Source: Paenibacillus sp. V4I7
Lineage (GTDB): Bacteria; Bacillota; Bacilli; Paenibacillales; NBRC-103111
Assembly (NCBI RefSeq): GCF_030817275.1
Contig: NZ_JAUSZD010000002.1
Coordinates: 992,001-1,056,000, forward strand
Direction of reading: 5' to 3'
DNA: 64,000 nt
A program made the position numbers and the translations under genes. Shown here in pieces: positions 44,433 to 54,188 of this stretch. Under the pieces are notes generated by a model. That model made no database searches. It was given only the letters and a program-made list of their open reading frames with translations, and was not told where the DNA came from. Position 1 is the first letter of the stretch. Every line of letters begins with the position of its first letter.

Positions 44433-45265
44433 AGAACAGACAAAGCATAAAAGGATTATGCCAATACCTTGGCATCAGTCGTAGTGGATACTATAGCTAT
44501 CTGAAAAGAAGCAACCATGATCCTGACGAAGATCTGAAACTGCAAATTACAGCCATATTCGAACGGCGTAACAAGACTGTCGGCTACCGACGCGTACAGG
44601 ATGAGATGTACCGCCAGCATGGCCTTGTGGTTAATCACAAGAAGGTATTGCGTTTAATGCAGGAGCTGGGCATTCAGGCTGTTATCCGCCGCAAATATGT
44701 TCACCGTACAAGTCAGCAAGCAGCCGTAGAGGATGGCCGAATCGCAGAGAATCTGTTACAACGGAATTTCAATGCAGACGCCCCCAATCTAAAATGGGTA
44801 ACCGACGTAACCCAGTATCGGGTATTGGATGAAAGAATCTATCTGTCAGCCGTTAAGGATCTCTGGAATAACGAAATCATTGCCTACCATATAAGTAGGA
44901 ACAACGACAATCCACTTGTTCTAGAGACCTTTAAGAAGGCATTCAAAAAACATAAAGACGTGACTGGATTGATCATTCACAGTGATCAAGGAAGCCAGTA
45001 CACGTCTCATGCTTATCACGACATGCTGCCACAGGTTGGAGCCCAAATCAGCATGTCACGCCGAGGAAATTGTTATGACAACGCCTCGATAGAAAGCTTC
45101 TTCTCTCATCTTAAAGTCGAAGCACTCTATCCCTATGATATACGATCTATTGATGAGGCACAAAGGCGAATCGAGGAATTTATCCAATTTTACAATGAAG
45201 ATCGTGCTCAACGAAAACTAAACAAGCTGACACCGGTTGAATACCGGCGCCAGCTTGTTGCATAG
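44372..45265 (+). CDS. IS3-family OrfB (DDE integrase-like)
   Basis: The catalytic domain of an IS150-type transposase. An HTH_21 region (RQSIKGLCQYLGISRSGYYSY) precedes the DDE core: D in LKWVTDVTQY, D in IIHSDQGSQYTS and E in NCYDNASIESFFSHLK. Made mostly as an OrfAB fusion through the A6G slip in OrfA. Appears intact. Confidence 0.9.
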   Translation: MVTNLESGGAYCKHIVVDQMKNRQSIKGLCQYLGISRSGYYSYLKRSNHDPDEDLKLQITAIFERRNKTVGYRRVQDEMYRQHGLVVNHKKVLRLMQELGIQAVIRRKYVHRTSQQAAVEDGRIAENLLQRNFNADAPNLKWVTDVTQYRVLDERIYLSAVKDLWNNEIIAYHISRNNDNPLVLETFKKAFKKHKDVTGLIIHSDQGSQYTSHAYHDMLPQVGAQISMSRRGNCYDNASIESFFSHLKVEALYPYDIRSIDEAQRRIEEFIQFYNEDRAQRKLNKLTPVEYRRQLVA

Positions 45266-45329
45266 GGCTTTTTCCAATGTCCACTAAACGGGGTCTTGAC
45301 CAGAAGTGAACTGAAGGGGTTTTTTAGAT

Positions 45330-45787
45330 ACAATTAATTAAATATAAAATGTAACAAGTACATTATCTTTTTTTCGAACATATCCACCTAAGTAGTCGTG
45401 GGCTTTAAATATGTAGCATCATACGGGGCAAATCATCTATGCAGCAAAAATGAGAAAGGGACAGCTTGTATGGCAATACGATTAGGGATAAAAACTTGAT
45501 ATAATTGACCAGTGGTTAAATAGTCATTGATCCCCAAGGACTATTTAATTTGAAAGGATAAGCATGCCAGTAAGCAAACTAACGGCGTTTATGTTGATAC
45601 GGATCGATTCCAGTAGAATTTAATTTTATGAATGTCGAAATCAATGTGAAAAGTCACAAAACAGATGAGTGGAAATCAATGCTATATTTCTGAAAAATCA
45701 AAACTATCGCTCTATATGATATACATTTTTTATAGTCTAATATTAGGTTGAAAGGCTGATTGCTATAAAAAATACGGAGGTTGGCAA
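45330..45787. other. Gene-free region upstream of Ig-like protein
   Basis: No gene supported. AAACTAACGGCGTTTATGTT at 45577 resembles an isolated left motif. Confidence 0.35.
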
Positions 45788-48637
45788 ATGAGAACAAAGG
45801 TAACAAAGCGAATTACAGTATTAACTCTCATCTTTATAGTAATCCTGTCTCTATTTAGTAGTTTGGCTTCTGCCTCGCCTGAAAAGTCAGTAAAGGCAGA
45901 AGGGAAAACAATTGTATCGCTCGTTTTAGCTGCACCTAGAATTACATTCATAGATGAAGGGGAAGAGCGTCCTATCGCTTTGAAAGCACTTTATAGCGAT
46001 GGTTCGATGGAAGACGTAACTAATTTAGCTAAATGGGAATCAAGAGATCCGTCGATTGCAAAGGTTGAAAATGGCGTATTAAAAGGGATATCACCAGGTG
46101 ATGTTTCATTGAGAGTAACCTACTCAACTTTCCCACAGATAAACTTCTTTGCTTCTATAAGAGATGTTCCAGAAAATGTAACGGCGCTTCTACTTTCGGC
46201 TGGCAAGTTGAGGTTAGAAACCTCTGATAAGCCGGTTCAAGTATTTGCCTTTACAAGGGACCCCGAGAGTAGACAGGTTACTTCTTTAGGAAGTTGGACA
46301 ACGACAGATCGTAATGTTGCTACAGTTAGTAAAGATGGTCTGATTACCCCAGTTGGAATAGGCCAAGCATATATATATTTTAAATACGATAAATTGGTTG
46401 ATGCTGTACTTGTTAATGTTGTTAAGCCGGAGAAGCTTGTAATTGATGAACCTGCTGTTGAAATTTTGCCAGGTGCAAATTGGCCGGTTCAATTAACCGA
46501 AGTATTCAATAACGGAGAGTCAGAGAATGTAAATCCAAGTGAAGTGAAGTGGACTGTCGAAGATAGCAGCATTGCAACGGTAACGGATTCAGGATTAATC
46601 ATAGGAGGTAAGACAGGTAAAACAATTGTGACAGCTTCCTATCGATCAGATGTTCTTCCTCCAGTTAAAATTGAGGTTACTGTCACCAATAAGCTTACTA
46701 CTCCAAGAGTTATTGGTTTGGCTGCTTCTCCATCAAACCTCTCCATAGGTGTAGGTGATGAAGCGCCAATTGCAATAACAGCGATTTACAGTGATGGGAG
46801 CACGGAGGATGTCACAGCTTCCGTTCAATTGTACTCCGACAATTTCTACGTAGCTTCAGTTCAGCAAAATTTTGGTGGTACATCAAAGGTTATTGGTCAA
46901 TTGAGTGGCGCAACCGTTTTGCATGCTATCTATGCTAATGGTCGTCACACTGTAGATATCCCGGTGGCTGTCGCGGATAAAGACGGTCAGAAGAAGGCTC
47001 CAACCCCTGAATCGATTTCTGTTACACCAAATATAAAAAATATGGTGGTACATCAACAGCAGCAATTGGAGGTAAAAGCGAGCTATACGGACAAATCTGT
47101 TGTAAAGTCGACTCCATCTGCGGTTTATAAATCATCTAATCCTGATGTTGTTAAAGTGAATAAGGATGGCCTACTTACTGCTGTAGGTACTGGTACAGCC
47201 ATAATTACCGTAGATAGCTCCGGTTACTCAAAGCAGGTTCCTATTGTCGTTTCAAAAGAACCTTCTAAAGATTTAGTGAATAAAATTGTTGATCTGATTC
47301 CTAGTGAAACTAACATCTCCTTTCGGTTAGCCGAGGGCATGCATTCGTTTTCTGTAAAAGCAAAATATCAAGATGGTTCAACAACTGACGTCACTTCAGA
47401 TTCAAGATTCACATCACTAGACCCAAGCATTGTTACAGTTAAGAATGGTGTTCTTACAGCCGTTGCACCAGGTACAACTCAGGTCCTTATCAATCACGGG
47501 ACAAGCACCGAAATCTTGAAGGTTTCAATCCTTTCTGAAAATAATGCATCTACGGGGGATTTAAAAATAGAATCATTGCTTGTATCCTCATTGGATGTTA
47601 TTGTTCAAAAAGATAAGCTTTATCCCGTACATGTTTTAGCCCAATACAATGATGGAACTCAAAAAGAGATTACGAAGTCAATCCAGTGGATTTCAGAGGA
47701 TCCTAATGTTGCTGGTGTTACAGACGGGAAATTTACTGGAAAGAAAATTGGTAAAACGAAAGTTAGTGCAACAATTGAAGGTTTCCCTTCTATTCAAATT
47801 CCAGTAAAAGTAACAGAAAAAGAGGGACCAGTTAATTTAGTCGGAATCACTAAAAACATACTGGGAATGCTAATACAGCCTGAGGCAGGAGCTCCTGTAG
47901 ATGTGGACGCCTTTGCGGAATATACAGATCATAATATAGTTCAGGTTGATACTGATGGGAAGTGGGAATCTTCCGATGAGAAAGTAGCAACTGTTGATCA
48001 GAACGGGGTCATTAGATGGGTCGGCCCTGGTGAAGCATACATCTATTTCAATTATGGAGGTTTGAGAGATTCTGTTTGGGTAAGAAACACAAAGCCTGTA
48101 GCTTTAACGTCATTTCCCCGCAATGTGATGTTAGAACCTAATAAGTCGACGGACGTGTCTATAATTGCTTTCTTTGGTCATCCGGGCAGAGATGGTAATT
48201 GTGATTGTTTTGATGTTACTAGCCTAGTAAAATGGACGGTGGCGGACGAATCGGTTGCAACGATTTCTGCTGATGGACATATCATCGCTCACGCTGTTGG
48301 AAAAACGACGATAACTGCTACTGTTTTTGGTATGTCAACGACAATTAATGTTGAAGTCGTAGCAAAGTATCCTACATTTACATTGGGGATAAGCTCTTCG
48401 CCGGGTTATATCGTAAATTCAGCAGGCTCAACAAGTGAGATAGTCATTAATGCAATGTCTAGCGATGGAACGGTAAAAGTCGTTACGGCTGATGTCACAT
48501 GGAGTACGTCTAATCCGGAAGTAGCTGAAGTGACCGCTGATCATAAGATCGTAGCGAAATCAGAAGGAGCAGCTGTGATATTTGCGGAATATGATGGATT
48601 TAAAATAATTATTCCTGTTGTAGTAAAACCTAAATAA
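45788..48637 (+). CDS. Large secreted protein of tandem BIG2 (Ig-like) domains
   Basis: A 949-residue exported protein with a signal peptide (cleavage near ASASPE) and about nine to ten repeats of ~85-95 residues. The pattern is ...LKALYSDGSMEDVTNLAKWES.D.SIAKV.NGVLKGISPGDV..., the bacterial Ig-like group 2 fold. No sortase motif, SLH domain or catalytic domain is visible, so it may bind surfaces or polysaccharide by itself. GGAGG precedes the ATG. It follows the IS3 element and is much longer than other array genes. Confidence 0.85.
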   Translation: MRTKVTKRITVLTLIFIVILSLFSSLASASPEKSVKAEGKTIVSLVLAAPRITFIDEGEERPIALKALYSDGSMEDVTNLAKWESRDPSIAKVENGVLKGISPGDVSLRVTYSTFPQINFFASIRDVPENVTALLLSAGKLRLETSDKPVQVFAFTRDPESRQVTSLGSWTTTDRNVATVSKDGLITPVGIGQAYIYFKYDKLVDAVLVNVVKPEKLVIDEPAVEILPGANWPVQLTEVFNNGESENVNPSEVKWTVEDSSIATVTDSGLIIGGKTGKTIVTASYRSDVLPPVKIEVTVTNKLTTPRVIGLAASPSNLSIGVGDEAPIAITAIYSDGSTEDVTASVQLYSDNFYVASVQQNFGGTSKVIGQLSGATVLHAIYANGRHTVDIPVAVADKDGQKKAPTPESISVTPNIKNMVVHQQQQLEVKASYTDKSVVKSTPSAVYKSSNPDVVKVNKDGLLTAVGTGTAIITVDSSGYSKQVPIVVSKEPSKDLVNKIVDLIPSETNISFRLAEGMHSFSVKAKYQDGSTTDVTSDSRFTSLDPSIVTVKNGVLTAVAPGTTQVLINHGTSTEILKVSILSENNASTGDLKIESLLVSSLDVIVQKDKLYPVHVLAQYNDGTQKEITKSIQWISEDPNVAGVTDGKFTGKKIGKTKVSATIEGFPSIQIPVKVTEKEGPVNLVGITKNILGMLIQPEAGAPVDVDAFAEYTDHNIVQVDTDGKWESSDEKVATVDQNGVIRWVGPGEAYIYFNYGGLRDSVWVRNTKPVALTSFPRNVMLEPNKSTDVSIIAFFGHPGRDGNCDCFDVTSLVKWTVADESVATISADGHIIAHAVGKTTITATVFGMSTTINVEVVAKYPTFTLGISSSPGYIVNSAGSTSEIVINAMSSDGTVKVVTADVTWSTSNPEVAEVTADHKIVAKSEGAAVIFAEYDGFKIIIPVVVKPK

Positions 48638-48695
48638 ATAATGTCAATTATGAATTATTGATGATGAGATGAATTCTCCAGCCATATTCAATTTG

Positions 48696-48726
48696 AAAAG
48701 CCAGCGATTTGTTACGCTGGCTTTTT
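48696..48726 (+). terminator. Terminator of the Ig-like protein gene
   Basis: AAAAGCCAGCG / CGCTGGCTTTTT stem and T tract. Confidence 0.85.
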
Positions 48727-49120
48727 ACTATAGTAAGTTTGGAGGCGATACAAATAGAACATTACATGAACCGTATCACAAATAGAAGCATCAGTTTCAT
48801 CTCAAGCAAGAAATAAAGGATTTGCAGCAGCATCAAATATTTTTGACACATCTTCCATAGGAACATGCTTGTACGATAAAGGTAAGAGTCAGAATTTTAT
48901 CCTCTAAACGTAATGGTTGGAATTGATTTTGTTTCGTTTAGGAGTTATATTTTAATTCAAACAATGTGCTAAGTAATGGTGAGCAGTAGTCCGCGTAAAC
49001 CGCGGGCTTTTTTATTTATCGGCTCAAGTTCTTGTAAATTGACAATGTCAAGAACTTGAGTCGATTGCCGATTTGTGACAAGAACATTGTCCGAATGCCG
49101 ACACATAAAATTTAACCGCT
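48727..49120. repeat. Gene-free region with TGTCGG-type repeat copy 1
   Basis: CCGCGTAAACCGCGG with T6 (48991-49013) is followed by perfect 12-base arms CTCAAGTTCTTG/CAAGAACTTGAG and a GTGACAAGAACATTGTCC motif ending in GCCGACA (49104). The same three parts in the same order recur at 54189-54333. No gene here. Confidence 0.65.
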
Positions 49121-49145
49121 AAACTAACGGGCAGCATAGTGGAAA
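49121..49145 (+). repeat. attC-like right motif
   Basis: AAACTAACGGGCAGCATAGT, without an adjacent left motif; it lies 63 bases before a ribosome binding site-bearing start. Confidence 0.55.
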
Positions 49146-49207
49146 CAATTCGAACGTTGCTTCGTCTATATCTGAAGAGAGAATAAATGTCAAAGGAGTT
49201 GAAAAAC

Positions 49208-49834
49208 GTGAATGCATATAAAATGACTGATATTACTAATACAATGCGTATCCATATAAAACGCGGAATGCGTAATGGATTACTTTTTCTGCTGTTAGGT
49301 TTAAACGCTGCTGTACCCGTTTATGCGACAAGTTGGGTCGACTTGCCAGCCGAGGATGTTATCTCGAGGGCGTCGATCGTCGTGGAAGGCACGTACGATT
49401 TTTCCAAGAGACGAGGCGAACCTAAGATGATGTGGGTAGGTTACGACTTCAAAGTGAGCAAAGTCTACCGAGGGGACGTTGCGACTAGCTTGGTGGCAGG
49501 GATTGACGGCTTCGATACCGGATGGGCGGATGAATATCAACGGGAAAACGGAAAATTTCTGTTGTTTCTAGAGAAAGTGGAGCAAGTACGTTACCCGACG
49601 CCTATTGCTGGGCCGAACGGGATGATCCAAATCAAAAATGGAAAAGTACAGCATCATGATGAAAAAGAGGGTGAGGCTTTCCAGGCGTTTATCGACTCTG
49701 CGGCACATATAATGCCTAAGCAATCCACTGGGGTGACTGGGGATGCCGGATATCTGTGGTGGATCGCTGCACCGCTCGTGCTGATTGTATTTCTTTTCTT
49801 TCTTATCTACCGTTTCAGGCGTACCAGAAGTTGA
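49208..49834 (+). CDS. Secreted, membrane-anchored protein (family also at 56303 and 60245)
   Basis: A 208-residue protein: signal peptide (LLFLLLGLNAAVPVYATS), a ~140-residue domain with ASIVVEGTYDF...GYDFKVSKVYRGD and GKFLLFLEK, then a C-terminal membrane helix and basic tail. GTG 49208 has AAGGAG upstream; ATG 49187 precedes it. The core motif (V.G.V...F.V...KG) recurs in two other array proteins. The stop abuts the next left motif. Function unknown. Confidence 0.65.
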   Translation: MNAYKMTDITNTMRIHIKRGMRNGLLFLLLGLNAAVPVYATSWVDLPAEDVISRASIVVEGTYDFSKRRGEPKMMWVGYDFKVSKVYRGDVATSLVAGIDGFDTGWADEYQRENGKFLLFLEKVEQVRYPTPIAGPNGMIQIKNGKVQHHDEKEGEAFQAFIDSAAHIMPKQSTGVTGDAGYLWWIAAPLVLIVFLFFLIYRFRRTRS

Positions 49835-49955
49835 GCTAACGAGACACGAGACGATACGTTTAGTTGTCGGGTGACAAGAACATTATCCCATTCCCGACGG
49901 AAGGCAGGGAGGAGTATTTTCCAACTGATTAAACTAAAGGGCAGCATAGTTCAAC
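49833..49955 (+). repeat. attC-like site 12 with TGTCGGG insert
   Basis: Left motif GAGCTAACGAGACACGAGAC is longer than usual. The centre is TGTCGGG-GACAAGAACATTATCCC-CCCGACGG (49865-49901), a half copy of the 54189 element, and the right motif is AAACTAAAGGGCAGCATAGT. Confidence 0.55.
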
Positions 49956-50045
49956 AACCCGAGGTCTTGGTAAAAAGGGTAATATAGGTTTTCGAAAAGA
50001 GGGATATAATAAGAGAATTATTCTAGGTAAGGGGTAAAATGTTAA

Positions 50046-50477
50046 ATGAACAGAGGTAAATTACAAAGCAAGTTTTTAAACGGAGAGATAAATGAAGTAG
50101 AAATAAAAAAGATTGAAAACGAGTTCGTTGAGGCGATTAAAGAAATTGGATTTGAATTTGATCAGGACATTGTACTTTATGAAGAACATGAAAGTATATT
50201 TAGATATATTAAAGATGGGAGTTTTTATATACGACTACAGAAGTCTGCTTCCATTTATGAAGATGAATATACTCCGCCTTTAACTAGCTGGGGCGAATGG
50301 CATATAATTGACGATATTTCTAATTTGCCGGTATCGTCTATAGCTTATTATATTTCTCCAGCCGAAAAGACGAATGTCACATCGCCTGAAGGAGATGCAA
50401 CAGCTTGTTATGGTTTTTGGATGGAGGGTGTAGACCAAATACCTGAATTCATTAAAAAATATAAGCAGTTCAAATAG
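50046..50477 (+). CDS. Hypothetical protein, 143 aa
   Basis: A soluble acidic protein (NEFVEAIKEIGFEFDQD, WGEWHIIDDISNLPV, GDATACYGFWMEGVDQIPEF). AAGGGG lies ~12 bases upstream of the ATG. Array cargo; no family recognised. Confidence 0.55.
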   Translation: MNRGKLQSKFLNGEINEVEIKKIENEFVEAIKEIGFEFDQDIVLYEEHESIFRYIKDGSFYIRLQKSASIYEDEYTPPLTSWGEWHIIDDISNLPVSSIAYYISPAEKTNVTSPEGDATACYGFWMEGVDQIPEFIKKYKQFK

Positions 50478-50606
50478 GGAAAAATGCTAGATTTCGGAGT
50501 TACACTGGATTCAACTGTACCCAGAAATTAACCAAGACATTGTTGATTATTACAGCGGTTATAATTATCGCAATTATGTTGAAGAACAAGAGATACAACA
50601 AAAGCT
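50478..50606 (+). pseudogene. Possible 5'-truncated membrane-protein gene
   Basis: An open frame without a start encodes NCTQKLTKTLLIITAVIIIA followed by a basic tail. It ends at the TAG inside the next left motif (GAACTATAG), as intact array genes do. It may be the 3' remnant of a lost unit. Confidence 0.3.
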
Positions 50607-50681
50607 GTTACGCAGAACTATAGTTGAGGAGCATGCTTCGTGGCTGCTCCTCTTTTTATTCAAACGGGAGTTTAGTTTAAC
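50607..50681 (+). repeat. attC-like site 13
   Basis: Left motif TTACGCAGAACTATAGTT, hairpin GAGGAGCATGC...GGCTGCTCCTC, right motif TCAAACGGGAGTTTAGTT. 36 bases from AACTATAG through the hairpin are shared with the site at 56133 although the upstream genes differ. Confidence 0.65.
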
Positions 50682-50687
50682 AGTTGA

Positions 50688-50849
50688 CTATTTATTGTCC
50701 CTCGTAATTAGTCCAAAAATAAACAGGACAACCCCAATAAGTGGAATTATTACTTCAAACAGATGCAATTTTATATGCATATTGTTTTGAATGTAATACA
50801 TCAGTACAAAGAGAAAAATACCTGACAGCATTAATTTGTTTGATGGCAT
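50688..50849 (-). CDS. Small membrane protein, 53 aa
   Basis: ATG 50849 with GAGGTGATC upstream opens a 53-codon frame with two hydrophobic stretches (LMLSGIFLFVLMYYI and VIIPLIGVVLFIFGLI) and a basic end. A minus-strand gene within the array. Its start region is part of a 106-bp tandem duplication. Confidence 0.55.
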   Translation of the reverse strand: MPSNKLMLSGIFLFVLMYYIQNNMHIKLHLFEVIIPLIGVVLFIFGLITRDNK

Positions 50850-51049
50850 TAGTTGATCACCTCAGTCTAAATTTATCATATTGCACGAAAGAATGTTAAG
50901 CTAACGGAAACGATAGTTCAATAAATCAGCGGCTGTCTAGGACGTTTGATGGCATTAGTTGATCACCTCAGTCTAAATTTATCATATTGCACGAAAGAAT
51001 GTTAAGCTAACGGAAACGATAGTTCAATAAATCAGCGGCTGTCTAGGAC
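50838..51049. repeat. Exact 106-bp tandem duplication containing a left motif
   Basis: Bases 50838-50943 are repeated exactly at 50944-51049. Each copy has the 5' end and promoter region of the 53-aa gene and one left motif (AAGCTAACGGAAACGATAGT at 50898 and 51004). The hairpin AGCGGCTG...CAGCCGCT is complete only after the second copy. Confidence 0.9.
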
Positions 51050-51167
51050 TTTATTTCTCGTCCTTTGCAGCCGCTATTTAGATTTTTGGGATCATACCAA
51101 TACTAATTTCGGAGTCTGACGGTTTTGTAATTCGTAAAACTGTGTGATTTTAACACATTAAACATCC

Positions 51168-52637
51168 CTACTCCTCATTAGCTCCTTTCATTCGTGCCAA
51201 ATCCGCATCGTACCAATGCCAAACCTCATCCGTCGTTTGATCTATAATTGTATTATTAGCCCGCTGAATGAAAACTTTACGGGCATTATCCATGTAATAC
51301 GTCCCTTCCGCAAGACCGGACACTCGTATGGTTTCCAATTTCGTATTGATCACATAGAATCCGCTTTGCTCGTTTGGCGCATAGTCATCGAGGTTCCTAC
51401 CGTTTAAGACTACATACAAACTGCCGTCTTCAGCTGAAGGATTGGCTAGGGACGGATTTGTCAATCCTAACGCCTGTACGTCCAACTCGCCCAACCGCTT
51501 GTTTACGTAGTGAACGGCTCCATCCCGATCTAGCAAGGCTAGGCGTGCGCTACCGGCCATCATGCCCTTTCGGCTTGGCAGCATCGCAGAGGCAATCCAC
51601 GTCGTGCCGTTCGGATTCGGAATAACCCGATCCAGCTTTTGATTAAAATCTTTGAGTTGCGTCACTTTGCCGTCACGGATCAAAAACGTATACGTCGTTC
51701 CGTAATTAGGACCGATCGCAGCGATCGGGAGTGTCAGGTTGATGGAGAGGACGACGGCGTGATTGGCCGCCTCAAATTGTGTATACGTATGAACAGGAGC
51801 GCCCCAAGCAGCGGATTCCCATACGTCCGAGTCCGTTAGCGTATAGACTTTGAGATCGCCATAGTAAAGATCGCGGTCCTTACGCGTTAACTGCACGGGT
51901 TTGCCGCCCATGGTATGTACGGAAGCAGTTAAACTGCTGGTGAAAGCGTCCAGTGCTTTGCGGTTTTGCCACTCTGCTTGATGGGTGGATTTATCGATTT
52001 TCACCATCGCTTTGGCTGGGTCTGCGCCCAGCAAGGAGTAGAAATACAAAGCCTGATCATCATCGCCGATGATTTCCTGCATCACATTTTGACCGCCTAT
52101 TACGCCAAGACCATCCTGCTCGTTCCAAGCAAGATCGAGATGTAGCATCTCGTGCGCAAACCGCCAGGTAAGCGGTACGTATGTGATGTCTCTAAATGTA
52201 AGGAACGGAAAGGGTTCCTCTGAGTTATCAATCTGCGTGCCGCTGATTTGAATCGGGAAATCAGCCAAATGAGCCGTATGAGAAGAGCTGTTGCGCTCCT
52301 TGCTGAGATCCTGCTCGACGGGTGATGCCTGTATAGGCGGTGGGTAGTTGCGGTTTTGCCAGATAGTGAGCCCCGTTTCGTCGCTCCACTCGTACTCAAT
52401 ATTCAGCACTTGAAGATTGTTCCACGTCATTGGCATGTAGGTGATGTCATTATAAAACAGGAATGGATAATGGCTGTAAGATTGATCCAGTGAAGTGCCA
52501 TTAAGCGTGAGAGGGAATTTCGGAATCGATGCCCGAATCGCCGTGCTGGCAGTGACGACTTGGACAGGCACCGTTGTAAGCATAAACAGCAGAAGGGTTG
52601 TCAAGCCGATAACGTATTTTCTAACTGAAAAATGCAA
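51168..52637 (-). CDS. Secreted protein with two copper-amine-oxidase-N-like repeats
   Basis: A 489-residue exported protein. The signal peptide ends near VVTASTA. Two related repeats, FPLTLNGTSLDQSYSHYPFL...ITYMPMTWNN and FPIQISGTQIDNSEEPFPFL...ITYVPLTWRF, precede a beta-rich C-terminal region. Such repeats are common in Paenibacillus surface proteins. AAAGGAAAAGAGATG precedes the ATG. It runs against the array and lies between a left motif (51004) and a right motif (52811). GC content is higher than its neighbours. Confidence 0.7.
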   Translation of the reverse strand: MHFSVRKYVIGLTTLLLFMLTTVPVQVVTASTAIRASIPKFPLTLNGTSLDQSYSHYPFLFYNDITYMPMTWNNLQVLNIEYEWSDETGLTIWQNRNYPPPIQASPVEQDLSKERNSSSHTAHLADFPIQISGTQIDNSEEPFPFLTFRDITYVPLTWRFAHEMLHLDLAWNEQDGLGVIGGQNVMQEIIGDDDQALYFYSLLGADPAKAMVKIDKSTHQAEWQNRKALDAFTSSLTASVHTMGGKPVQLTRKDRDLYYGDLKVYTLTDSDVWESAAWGAPVHTYTQFEAANHAVVLSINLTLPIAAIGPNYGTTYTFLIRDGKVTQLKDFNQKLDRVIPNPNGTTWIASAMLPSRKGMMAGSARLALLDRDGAVHYVNKRLGELDVQALGLTNPSLANPSAEDGSLYVVLNGRNLDDYAPNEQSGFYVINTKLETIRVSGLAEGTYYMDNARKVFIQRANNTIIDQTTDEVWHWYDADLARMKGANEE

Positions 52638-53106
52638 GCGATCATCTCTTTTCCTTTGAAGTGTATGCCCTACAATAGACGCGATGACTGCACTAAAGTT
52701 GCATTTTATGGAAAAACATGGATCTCCCGCATTTAAGCTATTTATCTAAATTTCCTGTTCGCTATACTAGGGAATGCTTTTTTTAGTAGGGTGGGGAGCC
52801 ATCTTCGGCGATTAAACTAAATGGCAGTTTAATTCAATATTGATACGTTGTGCCGTATACAAGTAACTGCAAGTTGTCGTGTTTTTACAATACAGGTTTT
52901 CGCGATTTTGTTAGGATAATACTGGTCAAGACCTATTTCGTAAAGAGAGGTAGTGGAAAAGTGAAACTACCGCAAGTCCGACTGCTGGTAAGATACTTCG
53001 ATAAAAGTGTGGCGTTTTTATAATCAAATTGAAATTCTTACTCATTTTTGAAGTGGATTAAGTTGATGAGGTTTGTGCACATTTGAAAGATCAGGAGGCG
53101 ATTCAT
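52638..53106. repeat. Gene-free region with isolated right motif
   Basis: AAACTAAATGGCAGTTTAAT (52814-52833) is a right motif preceded by CTTCGGCGATTAAACT, the same 16 bases that flank the IS110-type element on its left at ~26305-26320. No gene in this ~470-base stretch. Confidence 0.5.
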
Positions 53107-53700
53107 GTGGTAAAAAAATCGAGTGACTTGCCGGTTATTTCCTTTGCCGATCCGTTGTCTTTTGAGAGTTGGCTCGACGATAATTGTGATACCTCACCCG
53201 GCATCCGATTACATATTGCGAAAAAGAATTCCGGCGTCGTAACGGTTTCCTATAACGAAGCGCTCGAGGTTGCCTTATGTTACGGATGGGTCGACAGTCA
53301 GAAAGAAGCGTTCGATGAGAAAACATGGCTGCAGCGGTTCACTCCGCGCGGGGCCAAGAGCATCTGGTCGAAAGTCAATAAAGAAAAAGCGGAACAGCTG
53401 ATCACAAACGGGCGAATGAAGACTTCCGGATATAAGGCAATTGAAGAGGCCCAAAAGAATGGGAACTGGGATAAGGCCTACGAATCGCAAAGCATCGCCC
53501 AGCTGCCTGAGGACTTCGCAATCGAATTGGAGCGCAATGCCGAGGCTAAGGCGTTCTATGATACGCTCGACAGACAAAATAAATACGCAATCGTATTTCG
53601 AATTCACAACGCCAAAAAACAAGAAACCCGAGATAAGCGGATCCGGCAGTTCATCCAAATGTTGGAGAAAGGCGAAAAAATTTATCCTTCATCCTCTTAA
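53107..53700 (+). CDS. YdeI/OmpD-associated family protein
   Basis: A 197-residue protein of the YdeI/OmdA family: SFESWLDDNCDTSPGIRLHI, EALCYGWVDSQK, LQRFTPRGAKSIWSKVN, LITNGRMKTSGYKAIE. The family is linked to stress and bacteriocin protection in some bacteria; role here unknown. GTG 53107 has AGGAGG 7 bases upstream, whereas the earlier TTG 53083 does not. GC-richer than most of the array. Confidence 0.82.
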   Translation: MVKKSSDLPVISFADPLSFESWLDDNCDTSPGIRLHIAKKNSGVVTVSYNEALEVALCYGWVDSQKEAFDEKTWLQRFTPRGAKSIWSKVNKEKAEQLITNGRMKTSGYKAIEEAQKNGNWDKAYESQSIAQLPEDFAIELERNAEAKAFYDTLDRQNKYAIVFRIHNAKKQETRDKRIRQFIQMLEKGEKIYPSSS

Positions 53701-54188
53701 CATACCCAGTTTATCTCAGGAAGGATTGTCTCAGTGCATGAGAAGAAAGCCACCTTTACTCGGAAAAGGAGAAGGCGGCGTTAGAGCTTACAGAGCATAT
53801 AACAATGTTGCCCTCACTTAAAGTGCCGGATCATGTGTATCATGAGATCAGGAAGTACTTTTCGGAACGATGTTAATTTTGATGATCAATAGTTGGAATA
53901 GGCTATCGATTGCGATGGGATTTACTCCAGAAGCAGAATGACTTAAGAGTAAGGGACGAAGCCGTAAGCCGAACAAGTATACGGGGAATGACCGCAACAA
54001 ATGCTGAAATACAGCCGATGATTCTTGAACTTATTCGAGTGGAAACCAACGGATCGCCGAAGTGTGGGGGCTTACGAATTTGGAAGAGGTTTCCTGGGCA
54101 AAGCGGAAGGGCTAAACTAAAATATCCAAATTAAGAGTTGATAGACCTTGGGAGATTGTATGGATTTTAAATAATTTAACTGTTACAT
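53701..54188. other. Degenerate region after ydeI-like gene
   Basis: Contains frame fragments without starts (for example LPSLKVPDHVYHEIRKYFSE ending ~53874) and a possible decayed C-terminus around 53945-54120. No intact gene supported. Confidence 0.35.

Larger units (their letters stand above)
44001..45329 (+). mobile_element. IS3-family (IS150-type) insertion sequence
   Basis: Near-perfect terminal inverted repeats: left ATCTAAAAAACCCCTTCAGT at 44001, right CTGAAGGGGTTTTTTAGAT ending 45329. Subterminal ACATTGGAAAAA and TTTTTCCAATGT also pair. The two overlapping frames encode a complete transposase. No clear target duplication was seen because the flanks are themselves palindromic (GTATC/GATAC). 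Confidence 0.88.

Noticed and set aside
48836-48865. Short similarity to the IS110-type noncoding end (ATATTTTT...ACATCTTCCATA at 26461)
   Set aside because: Only about 25 bases match; too short to claim a second IS remnant.
53910-54134. 74-aa plus-strand frame
   Set aside because: No ribosome binding site, and parts of a better coding signal are split over frames; looks like decayed sequence.
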